DNA from: an uncultured Ruminococcus sp.
Lineage (GTDB): Bacteria > Bacillota > Clostridia > Lachnospirales > Lachnospiraceae
Reading direction: 5' to 3'
DNA length: 49,558 bases
NCBI GenBank assembly: GCA_900541505.1
Contig: UQKK01000027.1
Span: 1 to 49,558, forward strand
Shown here: positions 7,092-16,081 of the stretch, piece by piece
Numbering within the stretch: the first letter of the stretch is position 1
How the letters are laid out: every line of letters begins with the position of its first letter
Notes under the pieces: generated by a model
Database searches by the model: none
Seen by the model: only the letters and a program-made list of their open reading frames with translations
What the model was told of the DNA's origin: nothing
Program-made: the position numbers and the translations under genes

Positions 7092-9719
7092 CTAATTGTT
7101 CCAGACGGCGTGGCTTCCCTTTTCGTCTTTTTTGACTTCCAGCTTCCACTCCACCTGTTCCTTTAATTCGCTGACGTGGGAGATGATGCCAACCAGCCCT
7201 CTCTCCCCCGCCAGTTCTTTTAAAATTCTCATAGCCCGCTCCCGCGCCTCATCATCCAGAGAGCCAAAGCCCTCGTCCACAAACATAGTATCCAGACTGA
7301 CCGCCCCGGCTGTGCTCTGAACGATATCCGCAAGTCCCAGCGCCATGGACAGCGCTGCCAGAAAGGACTCGCCGCCGGATAAGGATTTCACATCCCGCAC
7401 CGCGTCATTTACCAGATGGTACACATCCAAATCAAGCCCTGCCTCTCCCCGGCTTGCCAAATCTTTTATCTCCCGGCACTGGAGGATAAATTCTCCGTTC
7501 GTCATACGGGAAAGCCTGCGGTTTGCCGCCCGGATGATACGACGGAAGAAACGGCGCTGTACATAGGTTTCAAAATCCAGCTTGGCGCTCCCGGAAAGTG
7601 TTCCGTTTGCCGTGCGGCTCAAATTTCCCACAGTCTCATACTGTCTCTGCAAATCGGCTGTATCCTTAAAAAAGCGCTCCAGATTTTCCTTTGCCGTCTC
7701 ATTTTTCTGCCTGCGAGCATAAATTTCTTTCTGCTGTCCTTCCAGCACCTCCAGCGCTGTCTGCGCTGTCTTGAGCAGTTCTTTTTCTTTCACGGGGCTC
7801 TCCCTCTTTGTGCCGGAGAGCTGTTCCTTTAAGGTCTGAATCTTTGTGCGGCATGTATGGACTTCCATCTCATACTTGCGGACAGCTTCACTTTTTGCTT
7901 CCCAATCCTCTATCCACGCCATCTCCGTCCGGTACATTTCGCTGTCCGTGTATCCCTGCGCGGCAAGCTCTGTCTCATATGCCGCCTGCTCCTCTGTCAA
8001 ACGCTCTGTCAGCGACTCCTGCTGCTGTCTCTGTGCCTTCAACTCCCCCTCCAGCGCTCTGACTTTTTCCTTTGCCTTCTGGTAATTCTCCTCCGATAAA
8101 CGCAGCGCTTCCTTTTTCTCCTCCAGGGCGCGTTCCAACTCCGTAAGATGCTCCCTGTTAAGTTCCTCTTCTCTCATGTCTTGAAACTGCGCAGTCTCCG
8201 CTTCCAGTTTGCTCTTTATCTCCTGAAACGCTTCGTGTGCTTTGCGCCGCGACTCCTCGGCTCTGTCCCGGTCTTCCTTGGCTTTTCTGAGTGTCTCCTG
8301 GTCCACTGCCTCCTCGGAGAGCACTGCCTTGGCAGGATGCGTGAGTGACCCGCACACCGGACAGGGGGCGCCCTCTTCTAAGCCCTTCGCCAAAAGCCCT
8401 GCCTGTTCCTTGAAAAAGAGACGGTACGCTTCCTCATAGCGCTCTGACTTCCCCGCGCATGTGCGGATGCATTGTTCCAGTTTTTCCGCCGCCTGCCTGC
8501 ACCGTTCCTCCAGACGTTTCTTGTCCTCATAGCGCGGAAGAATCTCTTTCAGCCGCGCAATTCGGGCATTTAAGTCCTTCTCCACAGGAGCGAACTTCTC
8601 CCTCATGTTTACGTTCTCCGCCTGAAGCCTTGTCTCCTCCTGCCTCCTCTTGTCCAAACGTGCTGCACTTTCCGCTATCTGTTCCTTAAGCTTTTCCAGC
8701 TGCTTTTTATCTCTTACATACAGAGACTCTTTCTGCCACACCTTCTGTGCGCGGGCGCCGCCTTTTGCCTGCGCTTTCATCGCTGCAATCTCCGCTTCCT
8801 TACCGGCAAGGCTTTTCAGCTTCTCCTCCTCTTTTTCAAGCAGCAGATAGGCGCGCTCTGTCTCCTCTTTTCTCTGGATGAGCGCCTGAAGTCCCGCGAT
8901 TTCTGTCTTTTTCTTCTCCGTCTCTTGGTTTATCCTGCCCTCTTCCTCCCGGCAAAAGAAGCAGATATCTTGAAGCACCTTCAAAGTTTCCTGCGGCTCC
9001 GGAAATGGCTGCCCTGACAGCGTTTCCCAGAGAGGACGCTTTTCTTCCTCCCATCCGGCAGTATCTACCCGCTCCATTTCACGGCGGCAGTCTTTCCGGC
9101 AGTCCTCCAAAGCCCCGTAGAGCTGCTTTGTCTCTTCTTTTAGTCGTTCCTGAATATCCCGGTATATGCCGGTCCTGAAAATCCGGGAGAAAATCTGCTT
9201 GCGCTCCTTCGATTCCGCGTGTAAAAGCTTTAAAAAATCGCCCTGTGCAATCATGGCAATCTGGGTAAACTGGTTTACATCCAGCCCTATGATTTCCTCA
9301 ATCTTCTTGTCCGTCTCCCGCTTCTTTCCCTGAAATTCCTCCCCGTCAGGCAAAATCAGACTGACTTTTGGCGCCTCTCTTACCAGACGCGCGCTGCCGT
9401 CCGCCGCCCGTCTCTTTCCCGCTCTGAAATACTCCGGATTCCTGCGCACCGTATATTCCTCATTCTTGTAGGAAAAGACAAACTCCACATAAGTCTGCGC
9501 ATCCTCCACGGCATACTGACTGCGCATCATGCCGCCGTCCCGCCTGCCTCCGCTGGTCTTATCGTAGAGGGCGTAAGTGATGCCGTCGAAGATAGTGGTC
9601 TTCCCCGCCCCGGTATCTCCGGTAATCAAAAACCCCCCGCCTGGAATCTGTGTAAAATCAATGGTCTCCTGCCCCGCGTACGAGCCGAACGCGGAGAGGG
9701 TGAGCCGGATTGGTCTCAT
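7092..9719 (-). CDS. sbcC: Nuclease SbcCD subunit C (SMC-like ATPase)
   Basis: An 875-aa Rad50-type ATPase that, with SbcD, cleaves hairpins and protein-blocked DNA ends. It starts MRPIRLTLSAFGSYAGQE with Walker A GDTGAGKTTIFDG (about 34-46), followed by long coiled coils on each side of a CPVC zinc hook near residue 455 (APCPVCGSLTHP). The C-terminal ATPase half has the signature SLSGGESFLAALSMALG (about 780) and Walker B MFVDEGFGSLD (about 812). The length is somewhat below the roughly 1000 aa common in Bacillota, reflecting shorter coiled coils. AAGGAG precedes the start; the gene follows sbcD by 18 bp. Confidence 0.95.
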   Translation of the reverse strand: MRPIRLTLSAFGSYAGQETIDFTQIPGGGFLITGDTGAGKTTIFDGITYALYDKTSGGRRDGGMMRSQYAVEDAQTYVEFVFSYKNEEYTVRRNPEYFRAGKRRAADGSARLVREAPKVSLILPDGEEFQGKKRETDKKIEEIIGLDVNQFTQIAMIAQGDFLKLLHAESKERKQIFSRIFRTGIYRDIQERLKEETKQLYGALEDCRKDCRREMERVDTAGWEEEKRPLWETLSGQPFPEPQETLKVLQDICFFCREEEGRINQETEKKKTEIAGLQALIQRKEETERAYLLLEKEEEKLKSLAGKEAEIAAMKAQAKGGARAQKVWQKESLYVRDKKQLEKLKEQIAESAARLDKRRQEETRLQAENVNMREKFAPVEKDLNARIARLKEILPRYEDKKRLEERCRQAAEKLEQCIRTCAGKSERYEEAYRLFFKEQAGLLAKGLEEGAPCPVCGSLTHPAKAVLSEEAVDQETLRKAKEDRDRAEESRRKAHEAFQEIKSKLEAETAQFQDMREEELNREHLTELERALEEKKEALRLSEENYQKAKEKVRALEGELKAQRQQQESLTERLTEEQAAYETELAAQGYTDSEMYRTEMAWIEDWEAKSEAVRKYEMEVHTCRTKIQTLKEQLSGTKRESPVKEKELLKTAQTALEVLEGQQKEIYARRQKNETAKENLERFFKDTADLQRQYETVGNLSRTANGTLSGSAKLDFETYVQRRFFRRIIRAANRRLSRMTNGEFILQCREIKDLASRGEAGLDLDVYHLVNDAVRDVKSLSGGESFLAALSMALGLADIVQSTAGAVSLDTMFVDEGFGSLDDEARERAMRILKELAGERGLVGIISHVSELKEQVEWKLEVKKDEKGSHAVWNN

Positions 9720-9737
9720 AATCTTGCTCCTTCCCGG

Positions 9738-11012
9738 TTACAAAAGTGTATCCATCACATGTTCCATCATCGTTTCTTCTTCCTCTGACATCGCCCGCCC
9801 CTGCATCTCCTCGAAAAACTCAGAAAATACAGACAGCGGCGTCCCGGCGGGCTCCTCCTCTTCCTCCCAGTGAAGCCGCCTTCTGGTGCGCTCATTGTCC
9901 ACACGGATTTCCAGAATATGTGAAAACCTTCGCTCCAACTGCTCCTTGGGTCGGTAATGCTCCGTATCATCTGTCAGAGTGATGCTCACATAATCATCAG
10001 AGACTGCCGATTGCAGGATATCCTCCAAAGTCCCCCGAAGCACCTGCACGTCCCGCAGGGGGTGTAAGGGGAGCTTTTCTATTTTTACAGCGCCGCCTTT
10101 CTCAGTCAGTTCCACCATGTGAAGGCTTTTCTCCTGCTTTGCTTCACTGACGGAGTATTTCAGCAGTGTCCCGCAGTAGCGGATATATTCTAGCCCTGCG
10201 CTCTGCGCTCCGTGGAGGTGTCCTAAAGCGGCGTAGTCAAAGTTCTGGATTCCCCGGATATCCACGTTGTCAATCCCGCCCACCGAGAAGATTTCCGAGT
10301 CGCAGGTCATCATCTCCTGCCCTGCTCCTGTGTAAAACTGGTGGGATACGAGGACATTTCTCCTCGTCCAGTCGATATGCTCCCGCTCAATCATCCTCGC
10401 CACCGCCTCACTGTAAGTGCGCGGCGCGTCTTTATCCGCAGCCATCTGCTCCGTCTTCCCGCCTAAAAGAAGCGCATCTGTCCTGCTGTCTGTCCGGGCT
10501 GCCTCATTCGCACCCTCTAGCTGCGGTACTTCTTCGCTTTTTATCTCCTGGCTATCTGTGAACAGCCCTCTGACATATCCCGGTTTTAAAAATGGAAGCA
10601 GATAGAAATCTACTTCCCCAAATGCATCGCCAAGCGTCACCTTCCGGATATGCCCGCATGTCTCCGGGTCCTCTCTGGAAGGGACTTTTCCCGCGATATA
10701 GATATTCTGATTTTCCAAAATCCGGCGCGCATAATCCAAGCGCCCGGCGCTGTCGTGATTTCCCGCAATCATCAGCACAGGGATTGCCGGCGTAATCTTA
10801 GCCAGCGCGGTCAAAAATCCGTCAAAGATGGTCACCGCTTCCGCGGAAGGTGCCGGTCTGTCGTAAATATCCCCCGCAATCACAATGGCATCGGGACGCA
10901 GTTTTTTGGCATACTCCACCACTTCTCCTAAAATATGCTCCTGGTCCTCCTTTAAACTGTAGCCGTGGAGGGTCCTGCCGATATGCAAATCCGACAAATG
11001 GAAAAATCTCAT
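9738..11012 (-). CDS. sbcD: Nuclease SbcCD subunit D (Mre11-like)
   Basis: A 424-aa calcineurin-like metallophosphoesterase, the nuclease partner of SbcC. The metal-binding motifs appear in order: LSDLHIGR at the N-terminus, VIAGDIYDRP (about 50), MIAGNHDSAGR (about 83), VSHQF (near 205) and ALGHLHGAQ (near 240). I chose the start at 11012 because it has a GGGG ribosome site and overlaps the upstream stop as ATGA; the longer frame to 11102 would run through the preceding gene. Residues 200-235 hold a charged insertion compared with E. coli SbcD. The ATGA overlap implies translational coupling to the ATPase gene upstream. Confidence 0.95.
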   Translation of the reverse strand: MRFFHLSDLHIGRTLHGYSLKEDQEHILGEVVEYAKKLRPDAIVIAGDIYDRPAPSAEAVTIFDGFLTALAKITPAIPVLMIAGNHDSAGRLDYARRILENQNIYIAGKVPSREDPETCGHIRKVTLGDAFGEVDFYLLPFLKPGYVRGLFTDSQEIKSEEVPQLEGANEAARTDSRTDALLLGGKTEQMAADKDAPRTYSEAVARMIEREHIDWTRRNVLVSHQFYTGAGQEMMTCDSEIFSVGGIDNVDIRGIQNFDYAALGHLHGAQSAGLEYIRYCGTLLKYSVSEAKQEKSLHMVELTEKGGAVKIEKLPLHPLRDVQVLRGTLEDILQSAVSDDYVSITLTDDTEHYRPKEQLERRFSHILEIRVDNERTRRRLHWEEEEEPAGTPLSVFSEFFEEMQGRAMSEEEETMMEHVMDTLL

Positions 11013-12712
11013 ACTTTCAGCCCCCTGTATCTGTTGAAGCAGGCAAAAATTTCCTGTGCCCTGGGTACCGCCATGTTCGCAATCGTGGAACTGCTCTCGC
11101 ACAGACTTTCCAGGGAATCCTTCTCTATCTTCTCCATAAGCGCTGCCACTGCCTGCCGCATGGTCCTGCGCCCGTCAAACAGGTGCTTCTGCGCATAGCG
11201 CATACAGTATCCCAATGCTGTCACCTGCTCGCTGTCCGTTATCTGCTCCACGTATCTTAAATCAATGGTCTCCCGGTTTATCTGTACTGCCTCTCTTCCC
11301 ATGGTCTTCATCTTAATCCTGTCATTTCCCTTAAACGCCGCGTTCGCCTTGGGACATCTCACGAAATCCGGTGCTTTTGCCCTGCCCTCCGGTCCTGTCA
11401 ATACCGGGAATCCTTCTGCCTCTTTCTTTGCCTTGGCAGTGATGTCCTTAGGGATGTAGCGCTCCATCTGGATGATACAGTCCGCGATATGGAAAAAGGC
11501 GCCCGAACTTCCCGCCACGATGATGGTGGAAATCCCGTAACTCTCATAGAGCTCCTGTATCCTCTCAATAAAAGGCGTAATGGGTTCCATATCCCGGTGG
11601 ATGACTCTCTGCATGAGCTCGTCCCGAATCATAAAGTTCGTAGCGCTGGTGTCCTCGTCAATGAGCAGAAGATACGTCCCCGCTTCCATGCCTTCCACCA
11701 CGTTTGCCGCCTGGGAAGTACTGCCGCTGGCATCCTCTGTACAGAATCCCACCGTGTCTTTGCCGTTGGGCAAGTCATTGATGAACATGGAAATATCTGT
11801 CTTCTGTATGCTGCGCCCGTCCTCGGCACGAATCTTCATGGCAGTGGCATCGGTGATGACATACTCTCTCCCGTCCCCGGAAATGTGGTTGTATACGCCC
11901 AGCTCCAATGCCTTTAAGAGAGTGGACTTCCCGTGATAACCACCGCCCACAATGAGGTTAATTCCCTTCTTTATGCCCATTCCCGTAAGTTTTCCTCTGT
12001 GGGGAAGGTCCAAGGTCACTTCCAATTCTTTCGGTGAAGTGAAAGCAATCCCGTTTCGCATGGGGCGGGGAGAAATGCCCGACTCTCTCGGCAGAACACT
12101 GCCGTTTGCGATAAATGCCACCAGTCCCATGGGGGCAAGCTGCTCACGAATATACTGCTGGTCTTCCGCCAAATCAATGATATTCCGCAGACGTTTTGCG
12201 TTTAAGTTCTTATAATACAGAGATTTTTCCACACAGACAGGCAGGAAATCAAAAAGAATCTTTATCAGCTCTCTGGCGTTGATGGTCCTGCCGTTTGCCG
12301 GAAAACCAATCTCCATGCGCATGGTGATGTCCCCGGTCTTCTCCTCAATCCGGCAGCAAGTGCGCTCCAGCACTTCCTGGGCACAGCGGCTCACAGAAAT
12401 CAATCCGCTCTTTCCTGAGCCCTTTGCCTTGAAAGCAAAGCTTTCCGCCTGGCGTCCAAACTGCCTCGTCAGTTCATCCTGCAGGGCAACCCTCTGATGC
12501 GCCTGCACATACAGTTCTTTTGGGAATCCCGCCGTCTTGCCCTTCACCTGCACACTCACTTTAGAGGGGGAAGCAAAGGGGTCTCCCTGTACATGGTCGA
12601 TGGACAGGACATACCCCGGAAACTGATATACACCTCTGGTATCTTTGTATGCCGGGTATCCCCGGTGGTCTATTCTGTTTAATAAATTTCTCAAATCTGC
12701 TGCTGTCTGCAT
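11009..12712 (-). CDS. Predicted ABC-class ATPase of unknown function (COG3044/PF09818-like)
   Basis: A 567-aa soluble protein without membrane segments that I recognise as the uncharacterised 'ABC-class ATPase' family: N-terminal LRNLLNRIDHRGYPAYKDTR, Walker A GGGYHGKSTLLKALE (near 257), signature-like and Walker B regions TYLLLIDEDTSATNFMIRDE (near 345), and a C-terminal helical part. The function is unestablished; the fold is ABC/SMC-type, not a transporter. It overlaps sbcD by 4 bp and follows the EamA gene by 3 bp, so it is in one transcription unit with SbcCD. That context suggests a DNA or RNA processing role, which is inference. Conserved Thr/Ser after Asp-Glu-Asp in Walker B (DEDTSATN) is a hallmark of this family. 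Confidence 0.85.
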   Translation of the reverse strand: MQTAADLRNLLNRIDHRGYPAYKDTRGVYQFPGYVLSIDHVQGDPFASPSKVSVQVKGKTAGFPKELYVQAHQRVALQDELTRQFGRQAESFAFKAKGSGKSGLISVSRCAQEVLERTCCRIEEKTGDITMRMEIGFPANGRTINARELIKILFDFLPVCVEKSLYYKNLNAKRLRNIIDLAEDQQYIREQLAPMGLVAFIANGSVLPRESGISPRPMRNGIAFTSPKELEVTLDLPHRGKLTGMGIKKGINLIVGGGYHGKSTLLKALELGVYNHISGDGREYVITDATAMKIRAEDGRSIQKTDISMFINDLPNGKDTVGFCTEDASGSTSQAANVVEGMEAGTYLLLIDEDTSATNFMIRDELMQRVIHRDMEPITPFIERIQELYESYGISTIIVAGSSGAFFHIADCIIQMERYIPKDITAKAKKEAEGFPVLTGPEGRAKAPDFVRCPKANAAFKGNDRIKMKTMGREAVQINRETIDLRYVEQITDSEQVTALGYCMRYAQKHLFDGRRTMRQAVAALMEKIEKDSLESLCESSSTIANMAVPRAQEIFACFNRYRGLKV

Positions 12713-12715
12713 TTC

Positions 12716-13585
12716 TTACTCCTTTCCCGGCATCACCGTAATCAGGATGCCCGCACAGATAATCAATCCTCCAACAATAAAGTTCCAGGTCAGCACCTCG
12801 TGCAGGATGAGCACGCCCAGTACTGACGAAACCAGCGGCTGCAGCGGGTAAAACATGGAACAGGTGCTGGCGTCCAGCGTCTGAAGTCCTTTATTCCAGC
12901 AAGTGTGCGCCACCGCAGTACCGAATACCCCCAAATAAATACAGGCAAGAACCGCCTCGACCGTCACTGTGCTGGACACAACAAAAAGATTTTCCACTGT
13001 CGCTGCGGGAACATTCAAAATCAGCGCAATCGCCATCCCATACAGGGAAATCTGCACCGGGTCATAATCCGCGGAAATCTTGCGGATGGCAATAGACGCC
13101 ATGGACCAGAAAAGGACGGAAAACACGGAGAACAGGATTCCCGCCGCGCTGATTTGACCGCTTCCGGTTCCCAGAATGATATAAACTCCTACCAGTGAGA
13201 TAAGGATACTTACCACATTCTTTTTCCGAATCTTCTCCCCCAGAAATACCGCTGCCATGACTGAAATGGTAATGGGATTCATGGCATTGATTAACGATGC
13301 CAGCGAGCCGTTTAACAGGTTTGTCCCCGCCAACTGGCAGGCAATGGAGATAAAATACCCCACTCCTCCCACGATAAAAATATATTTCCAGTGTTCCCGT
13401 CTGACCGGTTTTCTCACACCTTTCCATTTTAAAATCACTGCCAGGCATACCACAGACACCAGGTAGCGGCAGAAGGATACCGTGATAGGTCCCATCACCG
13501 CCAGGGCGTACTTGCTCGCCACGTAAATGCTGCCCCAGCAGAAAAATGTAATAAACAGATAGAGATATCCTGCTTTTTGCTTCAT
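12716..13585 (-). CDS. EamA/DMT-superfamily permease
   Basis: A 289-aa membrane protein with about ten predicted helices in two EamA halves: the first starts MKQKAGYLYLFITFFCWGSIYVASKYAL and ends near GVYIILGTGSG, and the second starts near AGILFSVFSVLFWSMASI and ends with LIICAGILITVMPGKE. Such drug/metabolite transporters export amino acids, nucleosides or other small metabolites; the substrate is not predictable. It precedes the ABC-class ATPase gene by only 3 bp, so it is probably the first gene of the sbc transcription unit. The 240 bp upstream (13586-13825) are GC-rich with several short hairpins, but I recognise no known riboswitch there. Confidence 0.85.
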   Translation of the reverse strand: MKQKAGYLYLFITFFCWGSIYVASKYALAVMGPITVSFCRYLVSVVCLAVILKWKGVRKPVRREHWKYIFIVGGVGYFISIACQLAGTNLLNGSLASLINAMNPITISVMAAVFLGEKIRKKNVVSILISLVGVYIILGTGSGQISAAGILFSVFSVLFWSMASIAIRKISADYDPVQISLYGMAIALILNVPAATVENLFVVSSTVTVEAVLACIYLGVFGTAVAHTCWNKGLQTLDASTCSMFYPLQPLVSSVLGVLILHEVLTWNFIVGGLIICAGILITVMPGKE

Positions 13586-13825
13586 CTTATTCTCAACTTC
13601 CTTTATGTTTTGTCTCTCTCATTTCATGCGGTTTTTTAGCGCACTCTGCGCAAGACGCAGGCGCCCTTATCCGGCGGGATGCGCACGTGGGGCATCAGAT
13701 ACTACGCCCCGGCGTCTCCCCGGCTTTTCCGCCTTATCAATCATATACCGGTTCGCCCATTTTTGCAAGCGCATAGCAAGACAGCCCGCCAAAACTCCAC
13801 TTTATTCTATGTTTCCTGTTTACAA

Positions 13826-15166
13826 TTAGGATATATTATCCAGAATGATTTTTTCCTGTTTAAACAATTCATGTTTTGCTGCTGCTGTTGCTGCAATAGC
13901 CGCAATGACATGGCTTATCAAAACCGCTATCCAAATTCCGGTTATTCTTAAATCTAAATCAGACAGTATCCATGCTAATGGCATTCTTATTATCATGTAA
14001 TATAGCACCATGCAGAGCATACTTTTTGCCGGTTTACCCATTCCGTTCAAACTCCCTAAAAAACAATTCGTCACTGTATTTAAGACATATCCAATACCAA
14101 CTATTTTGAAATAAACACCAACAATATTTGCTGCCGAATCACTATCCACAAACAAGTGTGATAATGGATTAGAAAAACAAACCACAAAAACCGAAAGAAT
14201 AAACAATACCCCTGAACCATATAGCACAGAAATTTTTATATAGTCTTTCGCACGGTCATATCTCTTTCCACCGGCACATTGACCTACAATGCTTGTCAAT
14301 GCCATATTTAAAGCCATTGCAGGATAGAACAAAATTGTTTCTAATTTTCCAGTAATTCCATATGCCGCCAGTGCAGAAATACCGTACCCTGTGACAAGAG
14401 AAGTCAGAAAACTGGTGCTGATTGCAGGTATACTTTGTTGAAAAGCAGAAGGAATACCCTTTACAATAAACCGAGCAATTAACCGTTTGTCAAAAAGGGA
14501 TAAGTGAAGATTAAAAAGCCTTTCTTTATGTAAATATATAATCATAAAGACAAGACACAATGTTTGGGATAAAACGGTAGCAACAGCCGCGCCATGAAAT
14601 CCCATAAAATGTATAAATAAGGGGTCCAACCCGGCATTTAGGAGAGTGCAAATCAACATTGCAATCACTTGAAAAACACTATTTCCAAAACTCCTTAAAA
14701 CTGCTGTAAAATAGCAATATAAATAAACTGTTAAATATCCCAGAATATAAATCGCCAGATATTGATAAGCCATTTGCATGACTTCATTTGGTGTATGCAG
14801 CAAAAAAAGAATTGGTCTTAGCGCTGCCTCCAGCAAAATAGTTATACTGAGTGAAAATACGATAGCAATTGCTAAGGATGTCACAATTAATTTATCTATT
14901 TCCTCTTTCTCATTTGCTCCGATTGCCCGTGATAGTAAAATAGAAACACCATTTGTTGCCCCCATAGCAATGGAGTTAAGAATTAAGATTATCGGTGTTG
15001 AATTTGTCAAAGCCGCATATGCTGTTTCTCCCAACAAATTTCCAATCCAAAGACTATCCACAAGATTATATGCCATATTCAGAAACATAGCTGCCATCAT
15101 CGGTAATACCATTACTGCTAAACACTTCTTCGTATTCCCTTTAATAAAATCTATCTTTGTATTCAT
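13826..15166 (-). CDS. MATE-family multidrug/Na+ antiporter
   Basis: A 446-aa protein with about twelve membrane helices in two MatE repeats. The N-terminal block NTKKCLAVMVLPMMAAMFLNM and NLVDSLWIGNLLGETAYAAL is the standard MATE start, and the second half opens near GIPSAFQQSIPAISTSFLTS. It should export cationic drugs or metabolites using an ion gradient. I chose the start at 15166 because GGGAGG lies 10 bp upstream; an upstream in-frame ATG at 15202 lies in the operator. The gene is clearly AT-richer than its neighbours, as is tetR upstream, suggesting the pair was acquired together. A 17-bp operator at its promoter matches that of the tetR gene. Confidence 0.92.
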   Translation of the reverse strand: MNTKIDFIKGNTKKCLAVMVLPMMAAMFLNMAYNLVDSLWIGNLLGETAYAALTNSTPIILILNSIAMGATNGVSILLSRAIGANEKEEIDKLIVTSLAIAIVFSLSITILLEAALRPILFLLHTPNEVMQMAYQYLAIYILGYLTVYLYCYFTAVLRSFGNSVFQVIAMLICTLLNAGLDPLFIHFMGFHGAAVATVLSQTLCLVFMIIYLHKERLFNLHLSLFDKRLIARFIVKGIPSAFQQSIPAISTSFLTSLVTGYGISALAAYGITGKLETILFYPAMALNMALTSIVGQCAGGKRYDRAKDYIKISVLYGSGVLFILSVFVVCFSNPLSHLFVDSDSAANIVGVYFKIVGIGYVLNTVTNCFLGSLNGMGKPAKSMLCMVLYYMIIRMPLAWILSDLDLRITGIWIAVLISHVIAAIAATAAAKHELFKQEKIILDNIS

Positions 15167-15186
15167 ACTATAATCCTCCCAAAATG

Positions 15187-15206
15187 AATGAATATCAGTC
15201 ATTATA
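15187..15206 (-). promoter_or_regulatory. TetR operator and -10 of the MATE gene
   Basis: AATGAATATCAGTCATT (15187-15203) matches the perfect palindrome at the tetR promoter in 15 of 17 positions. It overlaps a TATAAT (15201-15206, minus strand), placing the bound repressor over the -10. The -35 is poor. Confidence 0.65.
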
Positions 15207-15220
15207 AGTTTTAAATAAAT

Positions 15221-15240
15221 CCCTGCCTGATACAGCAGGG
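15221..15240 (-). terminator. Hairpin between tetR and the MATE gene
   Basis: CCCTGC (15221-15226) pairs with GCAGGG (15235-15240) around an 8-nt loop; on the minus strand the sequence after it is ATTTATTT. A weak terminator or attenuator that would partly separate the two genes. Confidence 0.5.
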
Positions 15241-15253
15241 AATTTTATATTTT

Positions 15254-15826
15254 CTATGCGAAACTTCTCATTAACTCCAATAGAAAACTACGAATACGGT
15301 TCACTCTTTCGTCAGCAGAGATTTTTTGATTAAGCAATACGCCTAATTGCCCATAGACACAGAAAGAGGCTGCCGTTTCCGTATCTTGAATATGAATGTT
15401 CCCTTGCTCATTTGCTGCAACCAATAATTCCGTAACAATTGGCTGCAATTTTGAGCATATTTTCAGCGACAACTGATTATGGAATTTTACATTACTTTTA
15501 TCGTGGCATATTTTTTGAGCATAACTTCCATCATCTTCTGCCTCTAAAAATGTAGGCATTTTCTCAATTATCTCTGTTAAAGACATCTGTTGCTTTAAAA
15601 TGCTGCAAATATGTTCAACTTGTTTTTGTGCGTATTCATCGAGCGCTGTGTCAAACAATTCTTCTTTTGAAGAAAAATACCGATAGCAAAGACCTTGAGC
15701 CACATTCATCTCTTTTGCAATATCAGAGATGGATGTTTTCTCATACCCCTTTTTATAAAATACCTTCATTGCAGTATCAAGGATTTCCTGTCGTCTTTCC
15801 TCAGGTGCTTTCGTAATTCTGGTCAT
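15254..15826 (-). CDS. TetR/AcrR-family repressor of the MATE exporter
   Basis: A 190-aa regulator. Residues 12-58 are the TetR DNA-binding domain (RQEILDTAMKVFYKKGYEKTS, then ISDIAKEMNVAQGLCYRYF). The C-terminal ligand domain is divergent, as usual. The gene lies 87 bp upstream of the MATE gene on the same strand, is similarly AT-rich, and has a perfect 17-bp palindrome overlapping its own -35 whose near copy covers the MATE -10. This makes autorepression plus repression of the exporter the natural reading, relieved by an exported compound. The inducer is unknown. GAGGTGA precedes the start. Confidence 0.92.
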   Translation of the reverse strand: MTRITKAPEERRQEILDTAMKVFYKKGYEKTSISDIAKEMNVAQGLCYRYFSSKEELFDTALDEYAQKQVEHICSILKQQMSLTEIIEKMPTFLEAEDDGSYAQKICHDKSNVKFHNQLSLKICSKLQPIVTELLVAANEQGNIHIQDTETAASFCVYGQLGVLLNQKISADERVNRIRSFLLELMRSFA

Positions 15827-15864
15827 AAGCCTAATTCACCTCTTTTCTGTTTATCACATGATAT

Positions 15865-15908
15865 AATATAGCATAAATAAGTCTGTCCGTCAATGAATAT
15901 TATTCATT
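15865..15908 (-). promoter_or_regulatory. Promoter and perfect operator of the tetR gene
   Basis: On the minus strand TTGACG (15888-15893) and TATATT (15865-15870) are 17 bp apart. AATGAATATTATTCATT (15892-15908), an 8-1-8 perfect palindrome, abuts and overlaps the -35, fitting autorepression by TetR. Confidence 0.75.
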
Positions 15909-15981
15909 CATTTTTTTGTGCAACGTTTATCTTTGATGCCATTACCGTATTTTTATCCATTTCTACTGTGTTCTGATTTCG

Positions 15982-16027
15982 AAAAAAAGTACTTGCAACT
16001 ATCCGCCTTTTCCGGATAGTTGCAAGT
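15982..16027 (-). terminator. Strong intrinsic terminator of aspA
   Basis: A perfect 15-bp stem (15991-16005 with 16013-16027, 7-nt loop) is followed on the minus strand by a run of seven T (15982-15988). It lies 55 bp after the aspA stop. Confidence 0.88.
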
Positions 16028-16081
16028 GCTTTATAATTTGATATTCAATTCTATGAAGTTCCTGTCTTATTTTTTCCTGCT

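Noticed and set aside
11009..12712. The ATPase as an ABC transporter subunit
   Set aside because: No membrane partner or transporter-type signature; the fold and context fit a soluble ATPase.
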